DNA of 64,000 nucleotides from the NCBI RefSeq assembly GCF_025766255.1, contig NW_026516746.1, forward strand, positions 140,734 to 204,733. Reading direction: 5' to 3'. The DNA comes from Zychaea mexicana. Its lineage: Eukaryota; Mucoromycota; Mucoromycetes; Mucorales; Lichtheimiaceae. A model generated the notes under the pieces. That model was not told where the DNA came from, did not search any database, and worked only from the letters and a program-made list of their open reading frames with translations. Position numbers and translations under genes: made by a program. Of this stretch, positions 1-15,207 are shown piece by piece. Every line of letters begins with the position of its first letter. Position 1 is the stretch's first letter.

Positions 1-1882
1 GCCACCCAATCAAATCCTTTGCCATGATCTTTACCACCTTCGTTGTCATCGTTGCCCTTTTGTGCGAATCAACCCTTCGGCTTTAAACGCCCCTCGTTCC
101 GTAACGAGTGGGAGGCCATACCCTCCCTTTCTTGAACATTTGGGACGTGGCATTAAGCGCTTTTTTCGTCAAGTAATAAATGTGTATCATTGACGTTTGA
201 AACTGCAACAGCTGCTTTTATGGCGGGATGAACGAGTAAAGAGAATTGCTGATTGCTGCTTCTAGTGATGATGACAGATAAACTTGAGGGGTGTACACGT
301 CCCTAGCGCGAAGTCCACAAATGAGAATCAAATAGGTGAAATATGTCCTAAAAGAGTATTGTTTGTTAATATGTACAATAGCTTCAACATGTCTGGCAAA
401 AACAAAAACCACAATAAGGGGCTATGACGCAGCGTTTCTCTCTCCATCTTTTTACTACCTTTCTATTGACAAGAATAGTTAATACATTTGTTTATGTAAG
501 TACGGCATTTAGAACACGGTTAATGCAATCACCAACTCGGAAATTCAAGTTGGTTTTGGAAGCCTTCGTTCTTGTAAAGTGGTTATGATAGAAATAAAAT
601 CTCATATGAAAGTAAAAGCGTCTTATGATAGCGACGCTTTGATTATACTGTAAGCTCTGCGATCTATCAGTAAGAGAGGATTTCATCCATTGTTTGGTTA
701 CAATAATTTTTTGACTGAGATTATATGTGCTGTATATCAGTATGTCATATGCAACATGCAGAGGGCAAATTGACATGCATCAACACTAGCAAATATTTGG
801 TTAAAAGGTTTTCGCAGCGCATATCATTACCAGTATGTGCTCGGGAAATCCCTTAACAGGACTCTTCCACGGCACTGAGTAACGATTGTGCATAAGCCCT
901 TCTTGCTCAAAATGAAGGTTGTGGATGATCGGCGTCAGTGCGGCAAATATGAGCTAGATTGAGTGGGTGGTGGATTATTCCAACTTGTATAATTATATTA
1001 GCCAAATCCAGCAAAAACAACATTCGATGATGAAAACTGGTGGTGATTGATGAGAAGTCTCCTTTTCCATCCCTGTTTTTAAGGAATAGAGTAATATATC
1101 GGAGACAATTGTTGATTGTACAGTAGTAGGACAATGTGCCTCTACATAGGACGGTTGCACACACGTAAAGCAGCAAAAAAAGTCCTGTTCCATTTAAGCT
1201 ATAAGCTAGGCTCTTGGCGTCTCATGGCTGTTCCCCGATTATCGTAGCTTCTCTTGTTTCTGGGGACACCCAATCGATGATGCTGTATGATGGGTGCAGC
1301 GCACATCTCTCCTGGTTGAAACTAACACGCGCGTTTTCATTCTCTTGCAAACAACAGAAACAACGGAGATTATTAAAAAAAACTTGGTCGAGGAATAATA
1401 AACATCCCCAAGAATTAGCTGACATGTTCACATCCCCTCTGTCTCTCCTCGCTCCGGCTTACCTGTTGACACCCTCACACGCTCACACACACACACACAC
1501 ACAGAAGCATAACATGCGGAGTCACAAACACGCACATGTGGTTTTGGGTTGCTGAGCTTTACAGAGCCACACATCCCATATATTCTCGCACCTTGGCAAC
1601 CCGCATTCTCTTTTACGATCTTGTAACCACAGACAAGAACACACACACCACTATTAACTTTGTTTCTTTTCCTTTTTTCCCTTCGCTTTCTTTCTCTTTC
1701 TCTCTCTCTCTCTCCACCCTTTTTCTTTCCTATACGGGGATCGATAAGAAAAGACAAAGTAGTCGCGTAACGTCGTATTCGACTTCTGCACATTTTTGAC
1801 TTTGACGAACAACCCAGAACAGAAAAAAAAAAGAGGGCGAACCCCCCCCTAAAAAGAAAAAGCAGCAGCAGCAGCAGCAGTT
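1..1882. other. Left flank: no confident gene
   Basis: No reading frame here has recognisable homology or a convincing exon chain. A minus-strand ATG at 47-49 opens a frame that stays open to the left edge. It could be the first codons of a gene lying outside the window, but 16 codons prove nothing. The right part (about 1440-1880) looks like the promoter and 5' leader of the PSD gene: a (CA)n tract at 1481-1502, a C/T-rich stretch at 1690-1720, and an (AGC)n run at 1861-1880 ending three bases before the ATG. Confidence 0.5.
1861..1880 (+). repeat. (AGC)n microsatellite in the 5' leader of the PSD gene
   Basis: A perfect trinucleotide run sits directly upstream of the start codon at 1883. 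It is presumably untranslated. Length variation here could alter leader structure, which is inference. Confidence 0.8.
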
Positions 1883-4800
1883 ATGGAATCAGGCGTATCA
1901 AGCGATCCCGGTGTCAATACTACCGCTTCAGAATCCAATGGCGAGACAACCGGCAAAAGTCATCGGATGCGGCTCTTTCATAGATCCAAGAGTGGCATTC
2001 GCTCCCTCATAAGCCGTCCACACTCACGGACGTCTTCAATTGACAATGAAGCTTCCGATGACAATGGACGTGCGCCAACACCGTCGTCATCGTCTTCTAC
2101 AGACTCGAACGAGCCTGTGCTGCAAGTGTCTATCCTGCGTGCTCGGTATTTGCATCCTAAAATTGAGGTATATGTAGTTTCTTTATTCGGACTAGCCGAG
2201 CTCTTTCTGCAGGGCCACACATACAGCACTTATTACTTGCAAGATATTTAAGCTTTGTGCTTCTTCTTCTTTGTTACTGTGTGAAAAAATTATAAAATAG
2301 GATAGCACCAACTTGAATCCCTACGTGATCGTCAGCTGTGCAGGTCAAAAACAACGGACGCACGTCGTAAAGAAATCTGAAGACCCTGATTGGCAGTGTA
2401 CGTTTGATATCAAGCTTCCGCATACTCGCCGGAAACGCCGGCTCTTGTGGAGACACGGCGTTGTCATTACCGTCTGCACAAAGGACAGGTTCAAGGCAGA
2501 GTTCCTCGGTCAAATCCGGTTCCCTGTCGAAAGACTATTTACGGATAACGCTGTTAATGAGGTAAGAATAAAAGTGAAACTGTTTCATGTTTAACGCTTG
2601 GCAGCAGTAAGAGGCTCATCCCACATGGTTGAAAAATAGGCAAAGTGGCATGCCATCCAAGAACCATCACGCTCAAAGTTCCGCATACGCCGTCGGAAAA
2701 ACTATGTTGCCGATGAGCAGGCGGGTGAGCTAGAGATTAAGTTTGGACTGACGCATAGCACTGGCGGTGGTGGTAGTAGCAATGACGACGAGCTGCGGGA
2801 AATGTGGGACACGTACCTCGAGCAATATCATCCCATGCAAGAGATCGATAGCGCATCCTTGCAACCTTCCGACATGGAGCACCTTAATCTATCGGCACCA
2901 CCGCCATCGCGCCCTCGTTTCAGAAATAGACAGCGGACCAAGAGCGACAATTCACTCGTCAGCAGCAAACAACAAAAGAAATCCGGCCGCGTAAAGAGGA
3001 ATTTCAAACGTAGAAAGGATTACATTGCCAAGTTCTATTCAGACGTTGTTGGCGTTGCTTTCTTTGAGATCTCCCATGCAAATGACCTTCCTCCTGAACG
3101 AAATAGTAGGTTTCTCTCCTGCTTTCTCTTGTCTTTTCGAACCGGATCCCGCAATCATACTCATATTCCTGGTTTGTTCTAGTGACGCGCACCGGGTTCG
3201 ATATGGATCCATTTGTGATTGTATCATACGGCACATCCACATTCCGCACACGTGCGATCCGACATAACCTGAATCCCGTGTGGAATGAAAAGTTGTTTTT
3301 CCATGTGCGCGAAAATGAATCAAAGTACAAGCTTAAATTTGCCCTGTACGATAAGGACAAGATTACAGGCCACGACTATGTCGCATGGAAAGAGTTGGAT
3401 ATTGCAGATATCCTCCACCACGCATCCAAAAAGCAAGAAGGAGAAGACACCGATAGCAACAGCAGCAACGAGACAAATAGGATCATCAAGGACGCCTTAG
3501 CAACCGATACCCCAGCCGATGCCATTGATGCCAACATGGACATGCACACGGTCGACTTGGAAATGGTCAACAAGGACCGTTGGCAGGACCGCCATCCAAC
3601 GTTAACCTTCCGTGTCAAGTTCGTGCCTTATACCAAAATGCGCAAGCTGTTTTGGGTTGCACTTGCCAAGAACTACAGTGATGATTACATGATTGGTCGT
3701 TTGGGTGTATTATCGATGCTCGAAAGTTTGGGCTCGACGATTTCCGAAGCCACCGTCAATGGGTTCTGGGAGCAGCACAACAAGGATCCAGAAACGGACG
3801 AAATGACCTTGGACGAGCTGGTGGAAAGCCTTGAAAATTTCATGCTGTCTGCCGAAATGCCTCCCACACACGAGAGTACTGTGACGGCACTCGATAATAG
3901 CGATAGCAGCAGCGAGTTGTCTGATTCCGATATAGTGGAGGATGACGATGTTGATGATGATATCGAGGAGCTCGAGCTGCTTGACGACTATGACGACCCG
4001 ATTGAAACGCCATCTTCTGGTATCTCTGAAGAAACGGATGGCGATGAGGTGCTGCTCGAGGCCCAAGGGGTCCAATATGATGAGCAATCGCATCTCGCGT
4101 TCGACATGTCCAGGTCGTCTTCAAGTAACGGCAAGGACGAGTATGAACAGGTGATCCGTTTAGCAGAATGTCCGATTTGCCATCGGCCCAATTTGTCGAA
4201 GCGGGCGCAGATGGATATTGTGACGCATGTGGCCATGTGTGCTGCCAACGACTGGACGACGGTGGATCGGTTCCTGATGGGCGATTTCGTCACTGAGGCT
4301 CATGCACAACGCAGATGGTTCGTCAAACTTGTCAGTAAAGTGGGCTACGGACGATACCAACTGGGAAGGGTAAGCTTATGCCGAGGCACATTCTTTGCGG
4401 ATTCGGTCACTTTCCATACTAAAATGTTGTTTTTAATAGAACAATGCCAATATTATTGTACAAGATCGTCGTACCGGCCAATTGATTGAAGAGAGGATGA
4501 GTGTCTATGTCCGTTTAGGCATGCGCCTTATTTACAAAGGCATGAAGACCGGCATTCAATCCAAAACAGGTAAAGCAACATGACCCATTACTGCTGCTGT
4601 ACATTCTATCATGAAACAAAACAAACAGAGACTTTGTACTGATGGTTTGCTCTTGGCACTCTCTCACGTCATTTGATGACAACAACAACAATAACAAAAT
4701 TCAGCCCAACGCGTTTTGACCAACATGACATTCAAGCAAGGTCGCCGATACGATTCCCCACATTCAGCACGAGAAATTGGACCCTTTATCAAGTTCCACA

Positions 4801-5613
4801 ATCTCGATCTGAGCGAAGTGCTCGACCCGCTCGATAGTTTCAAGACATTCAATGAATTTTTCTATCGCAAACTGAAACCGGAAGCGCGTCCTTGCGAATG
4901 CCCTGACGATCCATCCGTCGCGGTCAGCCCAGCAGACTGTCGAATGATGGCATTTGCCACTATCGATGATGCCACACGTCTATGGATCAAGGGCATCGAG
5001 TTCAGTGTTGCAAAACTGCTAGATGACCCCGTCGAAGCAGAGGCTTTTGAAGGAGGCGCCTTGGCGATCTTCCGATTGGCACCCCAGGATTATCATAGGT
5101 AAAAAGAAAGAAAGCTTCAAGTAAGCACGGGATCGTGGTTGCTTACACGCCTCTGTAGATTCCACTCGCCTGTCGATGGCAAGATTACCGATATCAAGTA
5201 CATATCAGGACAGTACTATACCGTGAATCCAATGGCTATTCGTACCACACTCGATGTGTATGGTGACAATGCGCGCGCTGTCGTGACCCTAGAAACAGAA
5301 GCGTTTGGCAAAGTAGCCGTGGTACTGATCGGCGCCATGATGGTGGGTTCCATCGTGTTGACTCCCAAGACTGGCGATTATTTATCTCGCACAGACGAAC
5401 TGGGTTATTTTGCATTTGGCGGAAGCACCATTGTTGTTCTGTGGGAGCAAGATACCCTTACTTTCGATCGAGACCTGCTCGAGAACTCTGAAAAGACATT
5501 GGAAACCTTGGTATGTGTCAACATGTTTATATCAGCTAGAGACATGACTGGCGTTTACTAACTGTGGACTTACTTAGGTCCGTGTTGGCAACCGCATTGG
5601 CAACCATCCGTGA
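1883..5613 (+). CDS. PSD2: Phosphatidylserine decarboxylase, Psd2 type with C2 domains
   Basis: Decarboxylates phosphatidylserine to phosphatidylethanolamine in the endosome/Golgi route. Start ATG 1883. Exons were joined by eye; the last intron is 5511-5577 and the stop TGA ends at 5613. After a Ser-rich basic N-terminus come two C2 segments (about 2100-2570, and 3050-3640 with [11 protein letters not shown]), an EF-hand-like stretch ([14 protein letters not shown]), and a Cys-pair finger (CPICHRP ... HVAMC). The catalytic part from about 4700 contains the [11 protein letters not shown] block, split by an intron between HR and FH, and the self-cleavage motif FGGST at 5415-5429. The GGST form rather than LGST is typical of Psd2-type enzymes. 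Cleavage before Ser would create the pyruvoyl cofactor. Domain order matches fungal Psd2. The next gene is convergent, 427 bp away. Confidence 0.92.
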
Positions 5614-6040
5614 ATAAAAAAAAGTGAACTTAATATAACACGTAGCTACTAGCATCCATTCTTGTATTGTATCATTATCATTACTATATTCTTACTATGT
5701 TTTCCGTTTCTTTTTCCCCCTTCAAACGCGATTGTAATATCCATCAATATCCCTACACAACACACTGTCCATTTCTTCCACACAGCACACGCAAAACATC
5801 ACCTTTTGAAAGAGCCAATCACTTGTAAATTCTTTTCCTTTGTTTTTGGGTATAAAAACCTGCTATAATGTTTTTTTTTAGTTTGATTGATGATTTGAAG
5901 AAGAGGAGAAAGTGAAAGAAAGAAAGGTGGATAAGAAAAAGGTTGCGTACTTCTACTCGCATACAGGTTGAAGAATAAGGGAAGGGCGAAGGGACGAGGG
6001 TGGTTGTAGAGAGGACACTAGAGAAAAATAATAGACGGGC
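5614..6040. other. Convergent 3' intergenic region
   Basis: Space between the stops of PSD (+) and the MAP kinase (-). It is AT- and pyrimidine-rich and presumably holds both 3' untranslated regions. No gene is seen. Confidence 0.6.
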
Positions 6041-8645
<2,605 letters not shown>

Positions 8646-9589
8646 GATGACAGCAGTTGGAGAAGCGGGGAAAAAAAGGTAGAGTTGAGAGTAAAAGAGA
8701 AAGAGAGAAGGGGGAGGAGCCTAATACACCCGCAGCGCTTATAACGATCCGAGAACCGCAACTCCGTTCGTTCGAGATTGTCCTGAAAAGCGACCAGAAA
8801 CGAATATGTTCAGCAACAGCTCCTAAAAACTCGTTGATATCCCTTTGCAGTGAGAATTTGATTGTTTCATGGGGTAATGACGATCAGTAACCTGGTAAGC
8901 TTGCTGACTGATACTGCTGCTAGTTAATACACGAACCCTCATCGAACGACATGTACACATGGTATCAGTGAACTGCAGCCCATCATAGATATAAAGCTTA
9001 GTAAAAATACGCGCGGGTAATCCACAGAGGGAAGAGAAGGGTGGCATCCTTGCTAATGAAAAATATAGCTGCACTCCGCAAACGCCTACAATACCAGATT
9101 TGTTCTACCATTGATTATATCAGCAGCTGATAGATAAATGCATTCAACACATGCTTAACTGATGTATGTACTTTGGGCACGAGAGATAACTGCGACGTTC
9201 TGGCATGAAAAAGCCCTGTTCCTATATCGAGGTATGATAGGCTGCCAGAAGCTTCCGTCAATATGCCGGAATCGTAATAAGTGATGGTAGACAACAGCAT
9301 TATTTGTTGCAAAGGAACCCGATTCCACTGCACACACATATGTACTGCACAAACCTTGAGTGCACCTTCTAACTGTTGCCAGTATGTACATGTGTAATAA
9401 GGCTTCGCGACAGTTTGTGCGTCCTGAGTATTGTATAGGATGGTATAAACCAATTGAGCACATCCACACTTTATTGGATTATTATAATTTCTTTAGTCAA
9501 TATGAATATGTAAATATGTATATTTTGGTTTCTTTTCCCAATTACAGCAACTTATCAGTCAGAAATTTGTATCTTTTTTTTTGTTCTAT
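8646..9589. other. Intergenic region between GET3 and MPK1
   Basis: About 940 bp upstream of the MAP kinase and downstream of GET3, both on the minus strand. It presumably contains the MAP kinase promoter and the GET3 3' UTR. No frame here is convincing. Confidence 0.55.
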
Positions 9590-11154
9590 TCACTCTTTAA
9601 GTGTCTGATATGGCTCGATCAACATTTTGCTGAAATCTTTAATGTCCTCAGTACCACGTACTTCCTTGGTCAACAGAGGCATCCGCACAATGTGGAAATC
9701 TTCATAAAGGTCATAGATTTGCTCAAGGTATTTTTGCTGCATCTTGTGTCGTACATTGCAATGCTCACAGTTGGATCCTATCAAACCCCATCGTGGAGAA
9801 AAAAAAAACACATTTCAGTTGACAAAAGATCCACCCTACTCTCCTTCACTTTGCTTTCTAACACGAGCCAATAAGTTTCTCTATCCGTCATCTTTCAACT
9901 TACCATCCTTAGGGAACAGAAGTTGGTTGACAACAATATTATGCGTATCAATGTGATACGAAGTCAATTCTTGGATCATACGCTCGGTTTCATACAGTGA
10001 CAAGAATTCAGAAATGCATACGCAAATAAACGTAGTGATGTTCTAGATGTAATCCAAACCTCTTATATTTAGTTTCATCCTATTCCACAACTACCGTCAT
10101 ACCACATATTTGAATACAAAAAATTACTTACAGGGTCTTTGAACTGGTTGTTCACCTCGGTAATAACAGACCGCATTTCTTCCAATTTGGAAAACATATC
10201 CTCTTGGTTTGCGTTCAAGCCCATCATACCTGAGACTTGCTGGAACATGGGACCGAACCGACCGCTCAATCCGCTGATCTTGGCCAATGCCTTTTCCAAA
10301 ACTGTAGGAAACGACAAGAAACGCAATGTGTGACCGGTAGGCGCAGTATCGAAAACGATAACCGAGTACTTCATGGACTTGACTTGTCTATCAACCATAA
10401 CATATGTTTTAGTCAACGAACCTTCCTCTGAAAAATTGGATATATCCTTTTCTCAATGCAGCATTTTAGTGTATGTATACTTACTTCATAACTTCAGCAA
10501 AGCCCATGGCTTCATCAACACCGGGAATAGCGTACGCCAAATCTTGAACCATGCTGCCCATAGCATTGCCCTGTTCCGCTATTTCCCATTACGAAAAACA
10601 AACCATCTGTCAGCATTTCTCGTGTTCTCTTCTTCCCATATATCCTCGCTACTAAATTCATACATTGGTCGATCATCTCTTGGATACTTGACGTAGGGTC
10701 GATTTCCTATTATCAGCCAAGGATTTCTTAGCATAATCCAGACTATACAAGCACGCTCCACGTAAAAGTCGTCCCTTATTTCAACTTACCATAGCATACA
10801 GGTTTTCAAAACCATTGACAAGCGTCGCTTCCTTGGAGAACTTTTGACCGAATGCATCAGACAAGTTGTGTGCTGGATCGGTCGAAATCAATAAAACAGA
10901 TTCTCGCACTTTCGAAAGTTGGACGGCCAGCGAACATGACGTGGTCGTTTTACCTTTTATATCGTTACGATCGGATTAGAATGTGTAATGACATCAAGGA
11001 TGCTTTTTCTTTTCTTTTCTGCAAAAAGTAGTTTTCGACATTTACCAACACCACCCTTGCCACCAACGAAAATCCAGTGCAACGAATTTTGGTCTAGTAC
11101 GTTCTTGAGAGTGGGCTCAAGAGGCTGAAACTCGTCATCAGAACTATCAGACAT
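9590..11154 (-). CDS. GET3: ATPase Get3 (ArsA/ASNA1 family)
   Basis: Cytosolic ATPase that carries tail-anchored membrane proteins to the Get1/2 receptor of the ER. The start [14 protein letters not shown] leads to the deviant P-loop [10 protein letters not shown], interrupted by an intron right after GK. Later exons give the switch I region with [14 protein letters not shown], the [16 protein letters not shown] segment, a Met-rich helical part ([18 protein letters not shown]) expected to line the client groove, the zinc-binding CEHC of the homodimer, and a tail ending PYQTLKE. Stop TGA is at 9590-9592. Several introns are present. All the family's key motifs are visible. A 10-bp palindrome with a CACGTG core lies 35 bp upstream of the ATG. 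Confidence 0.95.
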
Positions 11155-11188
11155 GGCTCTTTTTTTTATATGTGTTTAACTTGAGACA

Positions 11189-11198
11189 GACACGTGTC
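11189..11198. promoter_or_regulatory. Palindromic E-box GACACGTGTC upstream of GET3
   Basis: Perfect 10-bp palindrome with a CACGTG core, 35 bp upstream of the GET3 ATG. CACGTG is the classical site of bHLH/bZIP dimers, and a bHLH gene sits at 27.3 kb in this window. Function is inferred from the motif only. Confidence 0.35.
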
Positions 11199-11288
11199 AG
11201 GTTCAAAAAGAAAAAAGTACGCCGCTGTATCTTTCCCCATCGTCTCCTTATAATCAAAGGCCGGAAAGCAAATTTTATTTTGATAAAT

Positions 11289-14067
11289 TTAAGCAGTTAC
11301 GCCAAAACTATCCACTAGCATGGAATTGATGGTATTGACCCAATCTTGGGCATGACTTTTTGGATCTTCAAACGTATATAATTTTTGTGTCTATAACAAA
11401 ACCGTGGGTCAGCTACACATGTATGAACGATCCCAGTCATAAAAACACTTACTGTGTGTATGCAAAACACCGATTTGGTTTTTAATTCAGGCAACAGTTC
11501 TGCAGTCCAACTGATTTCGCATCGTAGTGTACCCCCTGAACCATCCTCTGCCGTACCTTCATCAAGGTACAGCAGCCGTGGCCGATCCGTCAGAATCAAG
11601 TACCTCTTTTTTGAAAAGAACCCACGTTTTCTAAACACACGGCCTGCTCGTATGATCGACTCGTTTGGGTATAAATGCGCTATCCACGGGGGATGCGACT
11701 GCTCGCCAAGACGTTCAGGAGCAGTCGAGCTGTGGGATGACGAGTTGCGCGAATGTCCAGGTGCTAAACCTGCCGAGCTTGTGGATGCAATGTCTTCAGG
11801 TGGTGTACTGGACCTGGCAACAGATGGGTAGCGTCGCACAGCAACAGCCGCAGGCCCACGAACACCCGAGTATTTGTACAATTGTTCTTCTTCATCGTCA
11901 TCGCTATCATCTTCGTCTACTAGTCCACGCGATGCCGCATGGTCACCAAATGGATTTTGTGGCTCTTCCAGTCTTTGGGCCACTGTTGCTGATGATGTTG
12001 ATAAAGCTACTGGTACTGCTTGCGTAGCTGTGGTTGGTGTTGCGGGTACAGACAATACTGGGTCGGTTGATGATGATGGTCCTGGGGTTGACGGTCCTGT
12101 TATCGTTGGTACATCAGCTTGATATGCTGCTGCTACTGGTGCTTCTGCTGCTGTTGCTACTCCTCCTCCACTATCCTCCTCACGAAACCATATATCAAAT
12201 TCACTCTCATCCACAGCACCGTCCGTGTTCTGTGGTCGTATTTTTTTCATTTTAGCATCCAGCCGTTCCTTTAGCGGTGGCGCTTGTGATTCCCAGATAT
12301 GATCCCAATCAACGCCGTCAAAGTATGCATGTGCTTTTAACGCTTCGATGCCGCCAGTTACTTCCGATCCCAGCCGTGCCTTTGGATCCAGGATCAGCAG
12401 CTTTTCCACGATGTCTTTGGCCACCTCTGGAAAACCTTCTGGAAAAGATAGATCCAAGTTTTTGATTTTTTGGAAAATTAGATAGTCGGTGGCTGCTTTG
12501 AATGGTGACCGACCAGCATGCATTTGGTAAATCACACAGCCAAGTGCCCATAAGTCTGCCCTGTAACGAGATAGTATCAAAAAGTAAGTATGATAAGCAA
12601 AGAGCCAACCATATGCTTGGTATCCCTCCGCTTTTTCCCTTGTGTTCAAAAGTAAATGTACATATATCCGTATACCAAAATATAATACTTACTCTTGTAG
12701 TGTTGGTTCGCTTCGTAAAAGTTCAGGGGAAACATATTCGGCTGTACCCACAAATGATCTTGAACGACCGGCGTTGCCATCTGGAACAAAAGCATATACC
12801 AAGCTACTTAGTGAACTGCGTTTTTCATAACCAAAGCGCTTCACTATATCCCAGAGAAACATGCTCACCAGTGCTGCCGCTTTTCTGCGATGCATCGTCA
12901 GGCTGAACAATCTTTGCTGAGCCGAAATCCGTGATCTTGATATGCAAATTGTCGTCTAACAAAATACTAAATACACACACATGCATTGAGTATGATCATG
13001 TCTTATAAACATGATGATAATCTCTTATTCTTATTACTTACTTTTCAGGTTTGATATCTCTATGTTTTTTTTTTGAGATTAGTTAATACCTTTATGAAAC
13101 TGACAATGTCTTGTTTCTTATTGCGCTTACCTATGAATGACACCTCTGCTATGAATATGTTCAATGGCCAGCAATATTTCTGCAGCGTAAAACCGTGCAG
13201 TATCCATGTCAAAAGGCGCAAGCTGTTTATTTATGTTACATATATCAGCCTTCTAGTAAAAACGTCCCTTTGTCTTGTATCTAGAAATACACTTACTCTT
13301 CGAATATAGGTATATAGTTCACCATTTCTAGCCAGATCGAGCACGTAATCTAAAAGAATACAATTGCTGTCAGTCATGATAGCTTAACCCACTAATTAGT
13401 CCAAAGGAGATATATGTATATAACTTACACAGACTACGGTTATCCTTAAACGTCCAATACAAACGCACAATACCCGGATGGTTCATTTTACTTAGAGCGT
13501 CCCGTTCAATCATAACATATTTAACCTTGTCATTTTTGACAATATGCGCTTTATCCAACTTTTTGACAGCATAATGTTTGCCTGTCTTTTTGTCCTTTCC
13601 AACCAATACCTGATATATTGCATTGAAGAAATCGAAAACAGTTGTTAGTATATCCATTCACAGGCACAACACGGGCACCTCCTTTTTTTGAAATAAAGTA
13701 TATAACACGTTACAGTTGAATAGCTTCCTTCGCCTAATATGGGACCGTACTCAAAGTCAACCACGGCACGTCGATGACGATGCAGTGGATGTGCTGGATT
13801 ATCAACATCGGTTGTAGTAATGGGTGGAGAAGTTGATTGCGTTGTTGTTGTTTGTTCCTGTTGTTGAGCTGGTAATGGTCCACTGCCTGCAGCGTCTTGT
13901 TGTTGTATGTGGTTATCATCACCAGTATTATCTGTAGCAGGTGCCGGAGGTAGTGGTGGTGGAGGAGGAGTTGGTGATCGATCGACCAAAGAAGAAGGAC
14001 CAGCCTGTTGTTGGACCCGATCTGGATTCGTTGCGTCGAATGGTTCTGTTACTGTGCTCGGTGCCAT
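11289..14067 (-). CDS. PDK1: PDK1-type AGC kinase with C-terminal PH domain
   Basis: Master kinase that phosphorylates the activation loop of other AGC kinases (Ypk, Sch9, PKC), equivalent to yeast Pkh1/2 and animal PDPK1. Start ATG 14065-14067 (MAPSTVTEPFD); the GTG-led extension upstream was not used. A Pro/Gln/Thr-rich leader precedes FEYGPILGEGSYSTV, AVKKLDKAHI, YVMIERDAL, HRDIKPENILLD, ITDFGSAKIV and the activation lip SFVGTAEYVSPELL. DFGSAK and FVGTAEYVSPELL are PDK1 hallmarks. A long acidic Ser/Thr/Ala-rich linker leads to a PH domain (about 11.30-11.70 kb), with IIRAGRVFRKRGFFSKKRYLILTD and a closing HAQDWVNTINSML helix. Unlike animals, yeast Pkh1/2 have no clear PH domain, so its presence here fits an early-diverging fungus. 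A likely substrate-class kinase is at 18.0-21.0 kb. Confidence 0.93.
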
Positions 14068-15207
14068 TGCGAAAAATGTTGCATGCCTTCCTCTACTGTC
14101 TTTTCGTCTTTCTCTCGAATCCACTTGAAATAAAAAGAGGGTTCAGGGCCCCTTTCAAAACTGGGTTATAATAATAAAAATAGGAAAGGGAGCTAATTAG
14201 GCCTTTGACAAAAGCGGAGAGAGTGTTACTTTATAACGTCGTTTCTTTTGTCCAACCTGAATGTCTGGCTGTTTTGCTAACGAGCTCATTGGATAGGTCA
14301 GTGTATGTAATTTGTTTCAGTTTCTGGTTTATCTTATTATCACTTTTGATAACTCTGAACAACCTGGAAGTGTATTGGATTTTCGGCTGATTCTTGTCTG
14401 CAATTAACACTTAATTTCTCAATCCTTTCCCAACGTCGTACAAGGTCAAAACATTGTGCATAGGATACAAACTGCATGATAACAGACAGATCCGTCAGGG
14501 GTTGGAAGTTATGCACAATTCTGACTGCTTTTATTGCCTACTCGGCCATATTCTTTTTTCGTAGTAAAAGCCTAACAAATATACAAGCTGGTATGAGTCC
14601 CTTTCATGTAGCTTTGGATGAGATAGGTCTTAACATGTTTGATGATGTGCTACAGTAGTAACCCATCATTCTTGGAGATATCTACTGTTAGCCCTACTGT
14701 TGATGATAGACAGGGTACACAACCGGATGACAGCTTTTCTTCTTCAGTTTCTTTGCAGATGCATATTGTGTAATATCAAAACCCTGAATAATACAACAAT
14801 TGAGACGTACTCAAAGGTTTTGTAACTTCGTTTCCGGCAAGATAAATATGGTGTCTGGCCACCAGATCGAGCGATACGCCCTCATAGCTATCATTAAGTC
14901 TACTACTTTATCGTTTTATGGCCGTATATTAGTACTCTCGAGACAAAGATCGACTACACAATGCTATATCAGAGTGCATGAAAAGCACAGTACTCACCAT
15001 GCTAATTTCCCTAGACCATGCGCTTATTATACGTGGGATATGCCACTGGTAGTTATGACATTAATTTGCGAGGAAAAGTAAATATTACCAAGGTTAGCAA
15101 GACAACTAACTCAGCGTTGTTTGTGTGTGGAAAAAAAAATTCTGCCACCCACAAGTTGTTTAAAATTCAACTTTTATACTATTCTTATATACCAAATACT
15201 ATTCATA
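14068..15207. other. Divergent intergenic region between PDK1 and SNAPC1-like genes
   Basis: About 1.1 kb separates two genes transcribed away from each other, so both promoters should lie here. It is AT-rich with only short random frames. Confidence 0.6.

Noticed and set aside
1..49. Possible N-terminus of a leftward gene
   Set aside because: Only 16 codons from an ATG to the window edge; no evidence beyond an open frame.
13645..14124. Longer N-terminus for PDK1 beginning DSRERRKD
   Set aside because: It would require a GTG start; the ATG at 14067 is in frame and suitable.
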